DNA of 64,000 nucleotides from Leifsonia shinshuensis. Lineage in GTDB: Bacteria > Actinomycetota > Actinomycetes > Actinomycetales > Microbacteriaceae. Location: the NCBI RefSeq assembly GCF_013410375.1, contig NZ_JACCFL010000001.1:682001-746000 (forward strand), written 5' to 3'. This document shows, one piece after another, positions 49,236 through 56,735 of this stretch; within the stretch, counting starts at the first letter, position 1; every line of letters starts with the position of its first letter. The notes under the pieces are model-generated. The model was given only the letters and a program-made list of their open reading frames with translations. It ran no database searches and had not been told where the DNA came from. A program made the position numbers and the translations under genes.

Positions 49236-51131
49236 ATGACACGCATCGCCCGGCTGGCTCGCCGGTACTGGGTCGTGACGCTCACGCTCGGCATCGGCCT
49301 GGTCGGCATCGTGCTCGCGCTCGCGGGCGCGGGCTGGCTGGTGCAGTGGCTGTTCAGTGTGTACGCGCTCGCCGTCGCGGTCTGGCAGGGCGTCGGCATG
49401 GTGCGCCAGATGGCGCAGGGCCGGTTCGGACTCGACATCCTCGCCATCACGGCGATCGTCGCCACGGTGCTGGTGGGCGAGTACGTCGCGGCGCTCCTCG
49501 TCGTCCTGATGCTGACCGGCGGCGACGCCCTGGAGGACTACGCCAACCGCCGGGCCAAGCGCGAGCTCGACGCCCTCCTCACGCGCGCGCCGCAGTTCGC
49601 GCATCTCGTCGTCGACGGCGGCTACCAGGAGGTTCCGGTCGACCAGGTGCGCGTGGGCGACGCGCTGCTGGTCCGGCCGTCCGAGATCGTCCCGGTCGAC
49701 GGTGTGCTGATCTCGGCGCGCGGCGCGTTCGACCAGGCGTCCATCACCGGCGAGAGCATCCCGGTCGAGAAGACGACGGGCGACGAGGTGCTGAGCGGCT
49801 CGGTGAACGGGCAGGAGGCCGTCGAGCTGCGGGCCACCTCCACGGCCGCGTCCTCCCAGTACCAGCAGATCGTCGCGCTCGTCGCGCAGGCGGCGGAGAG
49901 CAAGGCGCCGGTGGTCCGGCTCGCCGACCGCTACGCCGTGCCGTTCACCGTGTTCTCGCTGGCGCTCGGCGCGGTGGCGTGGTGGGCGAGCGGCGACCCG
50001 GTCCGGTTCGCCGAGGTCCTGGTGCTGGCGACGCCGTGCCCGCTCCTGATCGCCGCCCCCGTCGCCTTCATCGGCGGGATGAGCAGGGGAGCGCGGAACA
50101 GCATCATCGTGAAGTCGGGCGGCGTGCTCGAACAGCTGGCCCGGGCCCGCACGGCCGTCTTCGACAAGACCGGGACGCTCACCTACGGGGCGCCGGCGCT
50201 GAGCGCGGTGCGCCCGCAGCCGCCCTTCGACGCGGACGAGCTGCTCGCGGCCGTCGCCAGTGCGGAGCAGTACTCGTCCCACGTGCTCGCGGCGTCGTTC
50301 ATCCGCGCCGCGAAGGACCGCGGGCTGGAGCTGCGCGAGGCCGCGTCGGCGCAGGAGGCCGCGACCAACGGCGTGGTGGCGGAGATCGACGGCCGGGAGG
50401 TCGTGGTGGGCAAGTTCGCGTTCGTCGCGGAGCACGCGCCCGACGCGGTCCGCACCGCGATCGCGCCGGGGGAGCTCGCCGTCTACGTCGCGATCGGCGG
50501 CCGGTACGCCGGAGCGCTGCTCGCGAGCGACCGGCTGCGGGAGAACGCGGCGGCGACCCTCCGCGAGCTGTCCGCCCTCGGGGTGACGAACACGATGATG
50601 CTGACCGGCGACGCCCGCGAGACCGCGGAGCACATCGCCGCGGAGCTCGGGATCACCAACGTGCGCGCCGAGTGCCTTCCGGCCGACAAGGTGGCCGAGG
50701 TCGCGGGCATCGCGGAGCGACCGGTCATCATGGTCGGCGACGGGGTGAACGACGCGCCCGTCCTCGCGGCGGCGGACGTCGGCATCGCGATGGGGGCCAA
50801 GGGCGCCACCGCCGCGAGCGAGTCCGCCGACGCCGTGATCCTCGTGGACGACATCCACGGCGTCGCCCGCGCGGTCCGGATCGGCACGGACACCGTCCGC
50901 ATCGCGCTGCAGAGCATCTGGCTGGGCATCGTCGTGTCGGTCGTGCTGATGGTGATCGCGGCGTTCGGGTTCATCCCGGCCACGGCGGGCGCGCTCATCC
51001 AGGAGCTCGTCGACCTGGCCACGATCCTCGCCGCACTGCGCGCGATCGGCGGGAGGCTCGACGCGCGGGAGGCGACGGAGCCGCGGGCGGGACCGTTTGC
51101 GCCCGCGACGCCGTCCAGCAGTTCGGGGTAG
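49236..51131 (+). CDS. P1B-type metal-transporting ATPase lacking HMA domains, with a TPC membrane motif
   Basis: The 631-residue product is a heavy-metal P-type ATPase: TGES near residue 171, the phosphorylated Asp310 in DKTGTLT, MLTGD, and MVGDGVNDAP near 498-507. The membrane metal site motif is Thr266-Pro267-Cys268 (LATPCPLL) instead of CPC, SPC or CPH, the pattern described for P1B-5-type pumps, which are linked to nickel or other divalent metals. There is no N-terminal HMA domain. The usual His-Pro of the P1B N-domain is replaced by His-Val (SSHVLA). ATG has a perfect AGGAGG. The transported metal is uncertain, and no metal regulator is adjacent. Confidence 0.85.
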   Translation: MTRIARLARRYWVVTLTLGIGLVGIVLALAGAGWLVQWLFSVYALAVAVWQGVGMVRQMAQGRFGLDILAITAIVATVLVGEYVAALLVVLMLTGGDALEDYANRRAKRELDALLTRAPQFAHLVVDGGYQEVPVDQVRVGDALLVRPSEIVPVDGVLISARGAFDQASITGESIPVEKTTGDEVLSGSVNGQEAVELRATSTAASSQYQQIVALVAQAAESKAPVVRLADRYAVPFTVFSLALGAVAWWASGDPVRFAEVLVLATPCPLLIAAPVAFIGGMSRGARNSIIVKSGGVLEQLARARTAVFDKTGTLTYGAPALSAVRPQPPFDADELLAAVASAEQYSSHVLAASFIRAAKDRGLELREAASAQEAATNGVVAEIDGREVVVGKFAFVAEHAPDAVRTAIAPGELAVYVAIGGRYAGALLASDRLRENAAATLRELSALGVTNTMMLTGDARETAEHIAAELGITNVRAECLPADKVAEVAGIAERPVIMVGDGVNDAPVLAAADVGIAMGAKGATAASESADAVILVDDIHGVARAVRIGTDTVRIALQSIWLGIVVSVVLMVIAAFGFIPATAGALIQELVDLATILAALRAIGGRLDAREATEPRAGPFAPATPSSSSG

Positions 51132-51185
51132 GCCGAGCGGTTCGCGATAGGGCTTCGAGCGGTTCGGGACGGAGGAGGGCGGCGG

Positions 51186-52085
51186 TCAGCGCCCGGTCAG
51201 CCGCTCCAGCAGTTCGCGGTAGCGGGCGGCCGTCCGCTCGACGACCTCCGCGGGGAGCTCGGGCGGCGTGCCCTGCTTGTCCCAGTTGGCGGAGAGCCAG
51301 TCGCGGACGATCTGCTTGTCGAAGCTGGCCATCCGCTCCGCCGGCGTCGCCGCCGTCGCGAAGACGCGGGCGTCCCAGTAGCGGCTGGAGTCGCTGGTGA
51401 GCACCTCGTCGGCCAGGGTGATCTCGCCGGTGGCGCGATCGGCGCCGAACTCGAACTTGGTGTCGGCGATGATGACGCCGTGCTCCTCGGCGATCGCCGC
51501 GCCGCGCGCATAGACCTCGAGGGACACCCGGCGGAGCTCCTCAGCGACCTCCGGGCCGACCAGCTCGACCGTGCGCTCGAAGCTGATGTTCTCGTCGTGC
51601 TCGCCGAGCGGGGCCTTCCACGCGGGCGTGTAGATCGGCTCCGGCAGGCGGTCGCCGTCCGTGAGCCCGGCGGGGAGCGGGACACCGCAGACGCTCTGCG
51701 TCCGCTGGTACTCGGCCCAGCCGCTGCCGGTCAGGTAGCCGCGCACCACGCACTCGATCGGGAACATGTCGAGCGGCTTCACGAGCATCGCACGGCCGGC
51801 GACCTCCGCGGGGATGCGCTCCACGACGCGGTCGCCGACGAGCTCGTGGTCGGGGATCAGGTGGTTGGCGACGCTCAGGCGGTCGAACCACCACAGGCTC
51901 AGCGTGGTGAGCAGCTCGCCCTTGCCCGGGATGCCCGGCTCCAGCACGTGGTCGAACGCGCTCACCCGGTCGGACGCCACGACGAGGACCGCGGAGGTGT
52001 CGTCCAGCCCGCTCGCCCCCTCGGGGACGTACAGGTCGCGGACCTTCCCGGAGTAGACGTGCTTCCAGCCTGCCAGTTCGCTCAC
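51186..52085 (-). CDS. purC: Phosphoribosylaminoimidazole-succinocarboxamide synthase
   Basis: PurC (SAICAR synthase) joins CAIR with aspartate using ATP in purine synthesis. The 299-residue product has YSGKVRDLYVPE (ATP loop, about 10-21), DRVSAFDHVLEPGIPGKG, VKPLDMFPIECVVRGYLTGSGW, and LADEVLTSDSSRYWDA. Length is at the upper, eukaryote-like end of the family. GTG at 52085 is fixed by a TACGAT box six bases upstream and removes a non-family extension that a longer reading would add. It is convergent with the P1B ATPase gene; the gap there shows two direct copies of GAGCGGTTCG but no good hairpin. Confidence 0.95.
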   Translation of the reverse strand: MSELAGWKHVYSGKVRDLYVPEGASGLDDTSAVLVVASDRVSAFDHVLEPGIPGKGELLTTLSLWWFDRLSVANHLIPDHELVGDRVVERIPAEVAGRAMLVKPLDMFPIECVVRGYLTGSGWAEYQRTQSVCGVPLPAGLTDGDRLPEPIYTPAWKAPLGEHDENISFERTVELVGPEVAEELRRVSLEVYARGAAIAEEHGVIIADTKFEFGADRATGEITLADEVLTSDSSRYWDARVFATAATPAERMASFDKQIVRDWLSANWDKQGTPPELPAEVVERTAARYRELLERLTGR

Positions 52086-52097
52086 CCGTCCATCGTA
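52083..52097 (-). promoter_or_regulatory. Leaderless -10 box that decides the purC start
   Basis: TACGAT (minus strand, 52097-52092), six bases, then GTG at 52085. Confidence 0.55.
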
Positions 52098-52113
52098 GGG
52101 GTCGCGCCGCGCG

Positions 52114-52180
52114 GCCATCGCTTCCTCACTTCCTCTCGCGACACGCCGCAGCGAGCGGGAGAAAGTGAGGAAGCGGTGGC
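52114..52180. repeat. Long inverted repeat between the SDR operon and purC
   Basis: GCCATCGCTTCCTCACTT (52114-52131) pairs with 52163-52180 over 18 bp with one G-T wobble, and more pairing (CTCGC/GCGAG) continues inside with bulges. It lies past the end of the leftward SDR operon and just upstream of the purC promoter, so it probably terminates the former. Confidence 0.8.
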
Positions 52181-52194
52181 TGCCGATCCGGGCC

Positions 52195-53034
52195 TCAGAT
52201 CGTGCGGCCGCCATCGACGGCGAGGACGTCGCCGGTCACGTACGACGCCGCGGGGGAGGCGAGCCACGCGACCGCCGCGGCGACCTCCTGCGGTGTCCCC
52301 ATCCGGCCGACGGGGACGTAGCCGCCGATCCGCTCCCGCGTCGCGTCGTCCAGCCGGAGGTTGCCGCCGGACAGGATCGGGCCCGGGGCGACCGCGTTGA
52401 CCCGGATGCCCGACCGTGCCTCGTCCAGCGCCGCGGTGAGGGTCAGGCCGATCACGGCGTGCTTCGCCGCCGCGTACGCCGACATGCCGGGGGCGCCGCG
52501 GGTTCCGGCGGTGGAGGTGATGTTCACGATCGCCCGCGGGCCGGAGGAGGCGCGCAGGGCCCGCAGCTCCGCCCGCATCGCGACGGCGACGCTCCGGAAG
52601 TTCACGGCGAGCAGCTCGTCGAACAGCTCGGCAGGCATGTCCGCCAGCGGGACGGGCTGGTGGCCGCGGCCCACGTTGTTCACGGCGACGGAGAGCACGC
52701 CGAGCCCGGACGCCTCGGCGACCGCCGCCTCAAGTGCCGCGTCGTCTGTGGCGTCGAGCGGGAGGATCAGCGGGCACGCGACACCCGACCCGGTCAGCTC
52801 CTCCTGCAGCGGGCGGAGGGCATCGGCGTTCCGCGCGGCGGGCAGGATCGTCAGACCGTCGGCGCCGAGCGCCCGGCAGATCGCGTTGCCGATGGCCCCG
52901 TTCGCGCCGAGCACGAACGCGACGCGCGGCTCCGCGCTCGTGGCGGTGTGCGCGTCCTGTTCCGAGTCGCCGGTCGGTTTCCCACCCGCATCTGCGCGCC
53001 AGCCCGCGCCATCGACCCCGTCCGCCGCGCTCAC
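52195..53034 (-). CDS. Short-chain dehydrogenase/reductase
   Basis: The 279-residue product is a classical SDR: cofactor loop VLGANGAIG (about 40-48, with Leu replacing the usual Thr before Gly), NNVG, the catalytic Ser in NITSTAG, and SAYAAAK with the Tyr-x-x-x-Lys pair, then VNAVAPGPI and a GDVLAVDGG ending. The first 35 residues are a polar extension of unknown role. The GTG start overlaps the stop of the membrane protein gene upstream (GTGA), so the two form an operon that faces the MarR gene. The substrate is unknown. Confidence 0.85.
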   Translation of the reverse strand: MSAADGVDGAGWRADAGGKPTGDSEQDAHTATSAEPRVAFVLGANGAIGNAICRALGADGLTILPAARNADALRPLQEELTGSGVACPLILPLDATDDAALEAAVAEASGLGVLSVAVNNVGRGHQPVPLADMPAELFDELLAVNFRSVAVAMRAELRALRASSGPRAIVNITSTAGTRGAPGMSAYAAAKHAVIGLTLTAALDEARSGIRVNAVAPGPILSGGNLRLDDATRERIGGYVPVGRMGTPQEVAAAVAWLASPAASYVTGDVLAVDGGRTI

Positions 53035-53753
53035 GACCGCACCTCCTCGGGTGTCCTCCCGCGGTCCCGCACGTCGCGGCGATCGACCGGCAGCAGGAAG
53101 CCCGCGGCGATCAGCCAGGCCATGCCCGCGAAGCGCCCGATCGGGAGCAGGAACTGCAGCGGCTCGACGGCGAGGGACAGGAAGGAGAGCTCCGACAGCG
53201 CCGCCACGACCAGGCCCGCCCACGCCAGCCAGCGCGGCAGCAGCCCCAGGATGACGCCGGGCACGGCCATGCCCGCGATCAGCAGGCCCAGGCCGACGAC
53301 GTAGCCGACGCCCCCGGCGACGAACGCCAGGAACGAGAACGCGAGCGCCAGCCGCGGGTCGGAGGTGAGCTCCGGCCGGCTGAGCAGGTAGCTGCCGAAG
53401 GCCGACACCATGAGCATGATCGACGCGGTGAGCCCTCCGGTGAAGCCGATCACCGGGCCGGGGACCCGGACGCCGAGCCGCTGCAGGCGGGCGAACGCGG
53501 TGGCCGCGTAGATCCCGAGCGGCACGGCCGACCCGAACTGCAGCATCGCGCCGACCCGGATGGCCGCCCCGTCGGCGTGGGCGTGCGCCGCAACGGCATC
53601 GGCGCCGGCGAACGGCGAGAGGAAGACGCCGGCCCCGGACAGGACGAAGCCGACGATCAGCGCGAGCAGGAACAGTCCCGCGTGGACGATCGCGAGGATG
53701 CCGAGAGGCGGCCCGCCCGAGCGGCGGCGGGAGATCGGCTGAATATCGTTCAT
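53031..53753 (-). CDS. Multi-helix membrane protein in a MarR-controlled operon
   Basis: The 240-residue product has six to seven predicted helices from about residue 17 to 222. I do not recognise the family. It is the first gene of a two-gene operon with the SDR, divergent from marR, and the promoter gap of about 55 bp is almost filled by a GATTACAC-T-GTGTAATC dyad. The operon is therefore probably repressed by the MarR protein. Transport or sensing of a compound that the SDR reduces is possible but unproven. Confidence 0.75.
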   Translation of the reverse strand: MNDIQPISRRRSGGPPLGILAIVHAGLFLLALIVGFVLSGAGVFLSPFAGADAVAAHAHADGAAIRVGAMLQFGSAVPLGIYAATAFARLQRLGVRVPGPVIGFTGGLTASIMLMVSAFGSYLLSRPELTSDPRLALAFSFLAFVAGGVGYVVGLGLLIAGMAVPGVILGLLPRWLAWAGLVVAALSELSFLSLAVEPLQFLLPIGRFAGMAWLIAAGFLLPVDRRDVRDRGRTPEEVRS

Positions 53754-53762
53754 AGTTGAAAT

Positions 53763-53779
53763 GATTACACTGTGTAATC
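53763..53779. promoter_or_regulatory. Probable MarR operator in the divergent promoter
   Basis: GATTACACTGTGTAATC has perfect 8-bp arms around one T. It lies 10 bp upstream of the membrane protein start and overlaps the expected -35 of the marR gene. Confidence 0.7.
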
Positions 53780-53794
53780 GTTACGCGCAAGCGC

Positions 53795-53810
53795 TATTCT
53801 GGATTCCGTG
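53795..53810 (+). promoter_or_regulatory. Leaderless -10 box of the marR gene
   Basis: TATTCT at 53795-53800, seven bases, then GTG at 53808. Confidence 0.5.
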
Positions 53811-54287
53811 ACGTCCACTCCCGAACGCGCCCGCCGTGGCGCCCCGCCGCGTACCGCGTTCCTGCTCGCCCAGGTCGGTGCGGAGGCCGCCGACCGTTTC
53901 GCCGAACGCGTCGCCGCGCTGGGGCTGACGCCGCGGGAGGCCGGTGCGATCCGGGTGCTCGGCAGGCGCCAGGGCCTCAGCCAGCGCGAGCTCGCCGAGC
54001 AGCTCGGCACGGTCCCGAGCCGGCTGGTCGCGCTCGTGGACGAACTCGAGGCGAAGGGGTTCGTCGTCCGCGAGCGCAGCGAGGGCGACCGGCGCAACAA
54101 CGTGCTCACCCTCGCGCCCGACGGCGAGCGGATGCTGGCGCGGTTGCGGGAGGTCGCCGAGGCGCACCAGGGCGACGTGCTGTCCCCGCTCGACGACGAC
54201 GAGCAGGTCGCTCTCGCGGCGCTGCTCGCGAAGCTCGCGGCCGCCTCCTCCTTCCCGCCCGACGGCCACCCCGGCTTCCGCCGCTGA
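53808..54287 (+). CDS. MarR-family transcriptional regulator
   Basis: The 159-residue product has the MarR core: GLTPREAGAIRVLGRRQGLSQRELAEQLGTVPSRLVALVDELEAKGFVVRERSEGDRRNNVLTLAPDGERML (about 39-109), with recognition helix and a wing carrying the conserved D-R-R. The C-terminal helices form the dimer interface. GTG start is set by the -10-like box. It is divergent from the membrane protein and SDR operon and shares the operator dyad with it, so it probably represses both itself and that operon. Confidence 0.9.
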   Translation: MTSTPERARRGAPPRTAFLLAQVGAEAADRFAERVAALGLTPREAGAIRVLGRRQGLSQRELAEQLGTVPSRLVALVDELEAKGFVVRERSEGDRRNNVLTLAPDGERMLARLREVAEAHQGDVLSPLDDDEQVALAALLAKLAAASSFPPDGHPGFRR

Positions 54288-54318
54288 CCCCCTGGCCGGT
54301 CCCCCGGCTGTCATGCGC

Positions 54319-54387
54319 AACCGCCGAGTACGCCCGAATTCAGGCGAGAACCGCCGAGTACGCAGATAATCCGCGTACTCGGCGGTT
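54319..54387. repeat. Inverted repeat cluster between marR and SHOCT genes (family 2)
   Basis: AACCGCCGAGTACGC occurs at 54319-54333 and again at 54349-54363; GCGTACTCGGCGGTT at 54373-54387 is its perfect 15-bp complement. The inner hairpin has a 9-nt loop. The same 15-mer begins the element at 34448. Probable bidirectional terminator. Confidence 0.85.
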
Positions 54388-54390
54388 GGT

Positions 54391-54741
54391 TCAGGCGAGC
54401 AGTTTGGCCTTGGCGGCGCTGAACTCCTCGTCGGAGAGGATCCCCTGCGAGTGCAGGGTGGCGAGCTGCTGGAGCTTCGCCATCATGTCGTCAGCGGGAG
54501 CCGCAGCCGGAGCCGCCGCCGGAGCCGCGGCCGCCTGTTGCGCGGCGGCCTGCTGAGCAGCCGCCTGCATCTGCGCCTGTTGCTGCTGCTCCTCGTACAT
54601 CTGCTGCTCGTACTTGTCCTGTTCGCGCTGCGCCTGGCGGCGCTGCACGTTGCCCGACACCGCCGTCGCGGTGCCGGCCACCACGGCCGTGCGGGCCGCC
54701 ATCCCGATCAGTCCCGGGCGTCCCATGCGTCCTAGAGGCAT
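54391..54741 (-). CDS. SHOCT-domain protein
   Basis: The 116-residue product has a short Gly/Ala hydrophobic N-terminus (MPLGRMGRPGLIGMAARTAVVAGTATAVSG-like), a central Gln/Ala-rich and probably coiled-coil segment (about 33-80), and a C-terminal SHOCT domain (DDMMAKLQQLATLHSQGILSDEEFSAAKAKLL, about 84-115). SHOCT is a short oligomerisation module found at protein ends. The role is unknown. It lies 11 bp downstream of the DUF6325-like gene on the same strand, and the two often occur together, so they are likely cotranscribed. Confidence 0.82.
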   Translation of the reverse strand: MPLGRMGRPGLIGMAARTAVVAGTATAVSGNVQRRQAQREQDKYEQQMYEEQQQQAQMQAAAQQAAAQQAAAAPAAAPAAAPADDMMAKLQQLATLHSQGILSDEEFSAAKAKLLA

Positions 54742-54752
54742 TTCCCCACTCC

Positions 54753-55220
54753 TCAGCTCTCGACCGACTCGACAGCGGCGTCGGACTCGACGTAGTCCTC
54801 GAACTCCCCGGCCACGACCGCGTTGACGACCGGCGCCGGGATGCGCTCGCTGTGGACCACGAGGCCGCCCGCCTGGAAGAACTTGCTGGCGAGGTCCTTC
54901 GCCCAGAGGTGCTCGATCACCAGGATCGCGCCGGTGGTGCCCGGCTCGATCAGCTCCGCGATCGAGTCCACGTCCTCGGCGCCCGCGAGACCGCCGGCGT
55001 CCAGGGTGATGTCCGCCATGCCGATCTCGTCGCCGATCTCCTCCAGCTCCACGATCTCGACCCCGCCGTCGGCGTGACGCATCACGAACACGAGGTCCAG
55101 GAGGCGGACCGTGCCGCTCTCCACGAGGTCGAGGATGGCCTGGACCACCCCGGGCGACGGTCTGTCGTTGTCGAACTGGGCGACGATGAACTCCGCCGGG
55201 CCGTACTCGAATTCAGCCAT
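54753..55220 (-). CDS. DUF6325-like protein
   Basis: The 155-residue acidic product reads FEYGPAEFIVAQFDNDRPSPGVVQAILDLVESGTVRLLDLVFVMRH at the start, a pattern of DUF6325 (DUF1269-like) proteins that are found next to SHOCT proteins in actinobacteria. The PG-x-VxxAIxxLVExGxVRLLDL unit and the later GTTGAILVIEHLWAKDL unit look like a repeated alpha/beta motif. No known function. ATG with GGAGGCGTGAG upstream. It is divergent from the alditol-oxidase-like gene. Confidence 0.78.
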   Translation of the reverse strand: MAEFEYGPAEFIVAQFDNDRPSPGVVQAILDLVESGTVRLLDLVFVMRHADGGVEIVELEEIGDEIGMADITLDAGGLAGAEDVDSIAELIEPGTTGAILVIEHLWAKDLASKFFQAGGLVVHSERIPAPVVNAVVAGEFEDYVESDAAVESVES

Positions 55221-55389
55221 CTCACGCCTCCGTCAGCGGGCCCGTCCCGCTTTCACGGCAGACGATACACAGGCGTACTCAGCCCGGCAATGACTGATTT
55301 GAGGCCGACCGGCGGTGCGGAATGTGCACGGTCACATCCCTAGACTGGGAGCCTGCGGACACCGCCGTCGACGTCGAGAAGGGACCCTG

Positions 55390-56631
55390 GTGGGCGAGAA
55401 GAACTGGGCAGGAAACCACGAGTACCGGGGTCGGATCGCGCGCCCGACCAGCGTGGAGGAGCTCCGCGAGCTCGTGACGGGCGCGACGTCCGTGCGGGCG
55501 CTCGGCAGCAGGCACTCCTTCAACGACCTGGCCGACACCGACGGCCTCCTGGTCAGCACCGCCGGCCTCCCGGCGGGCATCCGCATCGACCCCGACGCGC
55601 GGACGGTGACCGTCGGCGGCGGCGTGCGCTACGGCGACCTCGCCCGCGAGCTGCAGGCGGCGGGCTGGGCGCTGCACAACCTGGCGTCGCTGCCGCACAT
55701 CTCCGTCGCCGGCGCGATCGCGACCGCGACGCACGGCTCCGGCGACCGCAACGGCAACCTCTCCACCGCCGTGGCCGGGCTGCGCATCCTGACCGGGTCG
55801 GGGGAGCTCGTGGACATCGCCCGCGGCGACGCCGGGTTCGAGGGCGCGGCGGTGTCGCTCGGCGCGCTGGGCGTGGTGACGGAGGTCGTCCTCGACATCC
55901 GGCCGACCTTCGACGCGCGACAGCGGCTGTTCGGCGGCGTCCCGTGGGATGTCGTGATCGAACGCTTCGACGAGGTCACCTCGGTCGCGTACAGCGTGTC
56001 GCTCTTCACCACGTGGGACGAGGAGTCCGTCTCGCTCGCCTGGCTGAAGGAGCTGGACGGCGCCGCGACGACGATCGCCGACGACTTCTTCGGCGCACCC
56101 GCGCTCACCGAGGCCCGGCACATGATCGCCGCGATGGACGTCCGGAACACCACCGAGCAGCTCGGCGTGGTCGGCCCGTGGAGCGAGCGGCTCGCGCACT
56201 TCCGGTTCGAGTTCACGCCCTCCAACGGCGAGGAGATCCAGTCCGAGTACCTGGTGCCGCGGGCCCGTGCGGTGGAGGCCATCCAGGCGGTCCGCGCGCT
56301 CGCCCCGGTGATCGCGCCGCTGCTGCAGATCAGCGAGATCCGCACGGTCGCGGCCGACGACCTGTGGCTGTCGAGCGCGTACGGCACCGACGCGGTCGGC
56401 CTGCACTTCACGTGGTTCCGCGACCAGGCCGGCGTGGAGGCCGTGCTCCCGGCCCTGGAGGCCGCGCTGCTCCCGCTCGGCGCGCGCCCGCACTGGGGCA
56501 AGCTCTACCTCGACGTCGACGGCGTCGTCCCGTCGCTCTACCCCCGCCTCGACGACTTCCGCGCGCTGGCCGCGTCCTTCGACCCTGCGGGCCGCTTCCG
56601 CAACCCCTTCCTCACGCGCCTCCTCGCCTAA
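55390..56631 (+). CDS. FAD-linked alditol/xylitol-oxidase-like enzyme
   Basis: The 413-residue product is a VAO-type flavoprotein closely resembling actinobacterial alditol oxidases: ALGSRHSFNDLADT (38-51) with His42 in the position that holds the covalent FAD, HNLASLPHISVAGAIATATHGSG (about 97-119), GVRYGDLARELQAAGWAL, and a C-terminal D-Ara lactone oxidase-like domain ending RFRNPFLT. Such enzymes oxidise polyols to aldoses with H2O2 release. Related lactone oxidases share the fold, so the substrate needs assay. GTG at 55390 has GAGAAGGGA upstream, and TAGACT about 45 bp before it may be a -10. Confidence 0.85.
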   Translation: MGEKNWAGNHEYRGRIARPTSVEELRELVTGATSVRALGSRHSFNDLADTDGLLVSTAGLPAGIRIDPDARTVTVGGGVRYGDLARELQAAGWALHNLASLPHISVAGAIATATHGSGDRNGNLSTAVAGLRILTGSGELVDIARGDAGFEGAAVSLGALGVVTEVVLDIRPTFDARQRLFGGVPWDVVIERFDEVTSVAYSVSLFTTWDEESVSLAWLKELDGAATTIADDFFGAPALTEARHMIAAMDVRNTTEQLGVVGPWSERLAHFRFEFTPSNGEEIQSEYLVPRARAVEAIQAVRALAPVIAPLLQISEIRTVAADDLWLSSAYGTDAVGLHFTWFRDQAGVEAVLPALEAALLPLGARPHWGKLYLDVDGVVPSLYPRLDDFRALAASFDPAGRFRNPFLTRLLA

Positions 56632-56647
56632 CCCCGTTCCCCCTTCC

Positions 56648-56723
56648 CGCAGCCGCCGAGCACAGGAAAAACGTCGCGAATACTCCCGAGTCAGCGACGT
56701 TTTTCCTGTGCTCGCGGGCTGCG
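56648..56723. repeat. Long inverted repeat between alditol oxidase and purD genes (family 1, copy B)
   Basis: Core arms 56657-56677 and 56694-56714 are perfect over 21 bp, and with two mismatches extend to 30 bp (56648-56677 / 56694-56723). The loop is 16 nt. The arm GAGCACAGGAAAAACGTCGC is identical to the copy at 7472-7491, 49 kb away, although the loops differ. Probable bidirectional terminator. Confidence 0.88.
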
Positions 56724-56735
56724 CGCACGGCGGGG

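Noticed and set aside
51132..51185. Terminator between the P1B ATPase and purC genes
   Set aside because: Only direct copies of GAGCGGTTCG are present; I could not find a stable inverted repeat.
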